Shown: one piece after another, positions 63,936 to 64,000 of the stretch
Numbering within the stretch: the first letter of the stretch is position 1
Layout of the letters: each line of letters opens with the position of its first letter
NCBI GenBank assembly: GCA_964017195.1
Contig: OZ024898.1
Span: forward strand, 6,885,294-6,949,293
DNA from: Siderastrea radians
Lineage: Eukaryota > Cnidaria > Anthozoa > Scleractinia > Rhizangiidae
Reading direction: 5' to 3'
DNA length: 64,000 bases
Position numbers and translations under genes: made by a program
Notes under the pieces: model-generated
What the model saw: only the letters and a program-made list of their open reading frames with translations
What the model was told of the DNA's origin: nothing
The model's database searches: none

Positions 63936-64000
63936 GAAGGAAGGTATGTAGTTGAAATTGGGTGGACGGATGCAACAGCGGTTCGAAGGATACATGAACG

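Overview
The window is animal nuclear DNA, AT-rich and intron-rich, and most likely from an anthozoan cnidarian (probably a stony coral). The main reasons are spliced animal genes with GT-AG introns, dense short inverted-repeat transposons, CR1/L2-like and DIRS-type retroelements, tRNA-derived SINEs, and a ~106-bp tandem repeat that I associate from memory with scleractinian genomes. No database search was possible, so the species is not assigned.

Layout. 0.4-10.9 kb (minus): the N-terminal 12 exons of the RNA polymerase III largest subunit (POLR3A), running off the left edge. 11.0-17.7 kb (plus): a complete four-exon meckelin gene (TMEM67). The two start codons are head-to-head, 183 bp apart. 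17.9-24.7 kb: non-coding DNA with a 5'-truncated CR1-like LINE and a MITE. 24.7-36.1 kb (minus): a complete 12-exon calcineurin catalytic A subunit, its introns filled with MITEs and a tandem repeat. 36.1-48.7 kb: repeat-dominated DNA holding a lone last exon of a COMTD1-like O-methyltransferase, several TIR elements, and a 2.37-kb hAT-like element that landed in a LINE tail and carries a ZAD-like zinc-finger ORF. 48.9-52.7 kb (plus): a DIRS-type tyrosine-recombinase retrotransposon, nearly intact. 54.3-55.0 kb (minus): a single-exon sulfotransferase-like gene, with a decayed partial copy at 59.2 kb. 55.1-56.3 kb: an L1/Tx1-like reverse transcriptase fragment. 56.55-57.71 kb: an OTU-protease gene fragment framed by inverted arrays of a 9-bp repeat. 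61.2-62.2 kb: a GPCR gene cut after TM3 by a SINE palindrome. 63.5-63.8 kb (minus): a second COMTD1-like last exon, the paralogue of the one at 40.4 kb.

The conserved genes (Pol III transcription, ciliary transition zone, Ca2+/calmodulin phosphatase) are housekeeping genes without an evident common pathway. The notable content is the mobile-element landscape: a multi-copy TTAA-flanked MITE family, a MITE with a clear 9-bp target duplication, nested insertions whose target can be rejoined, long perfect palindromes, and genes broken or duplicated by repeats. Exon coordinates were derived by hand from splice sites, reading phase and remembered family sequences.
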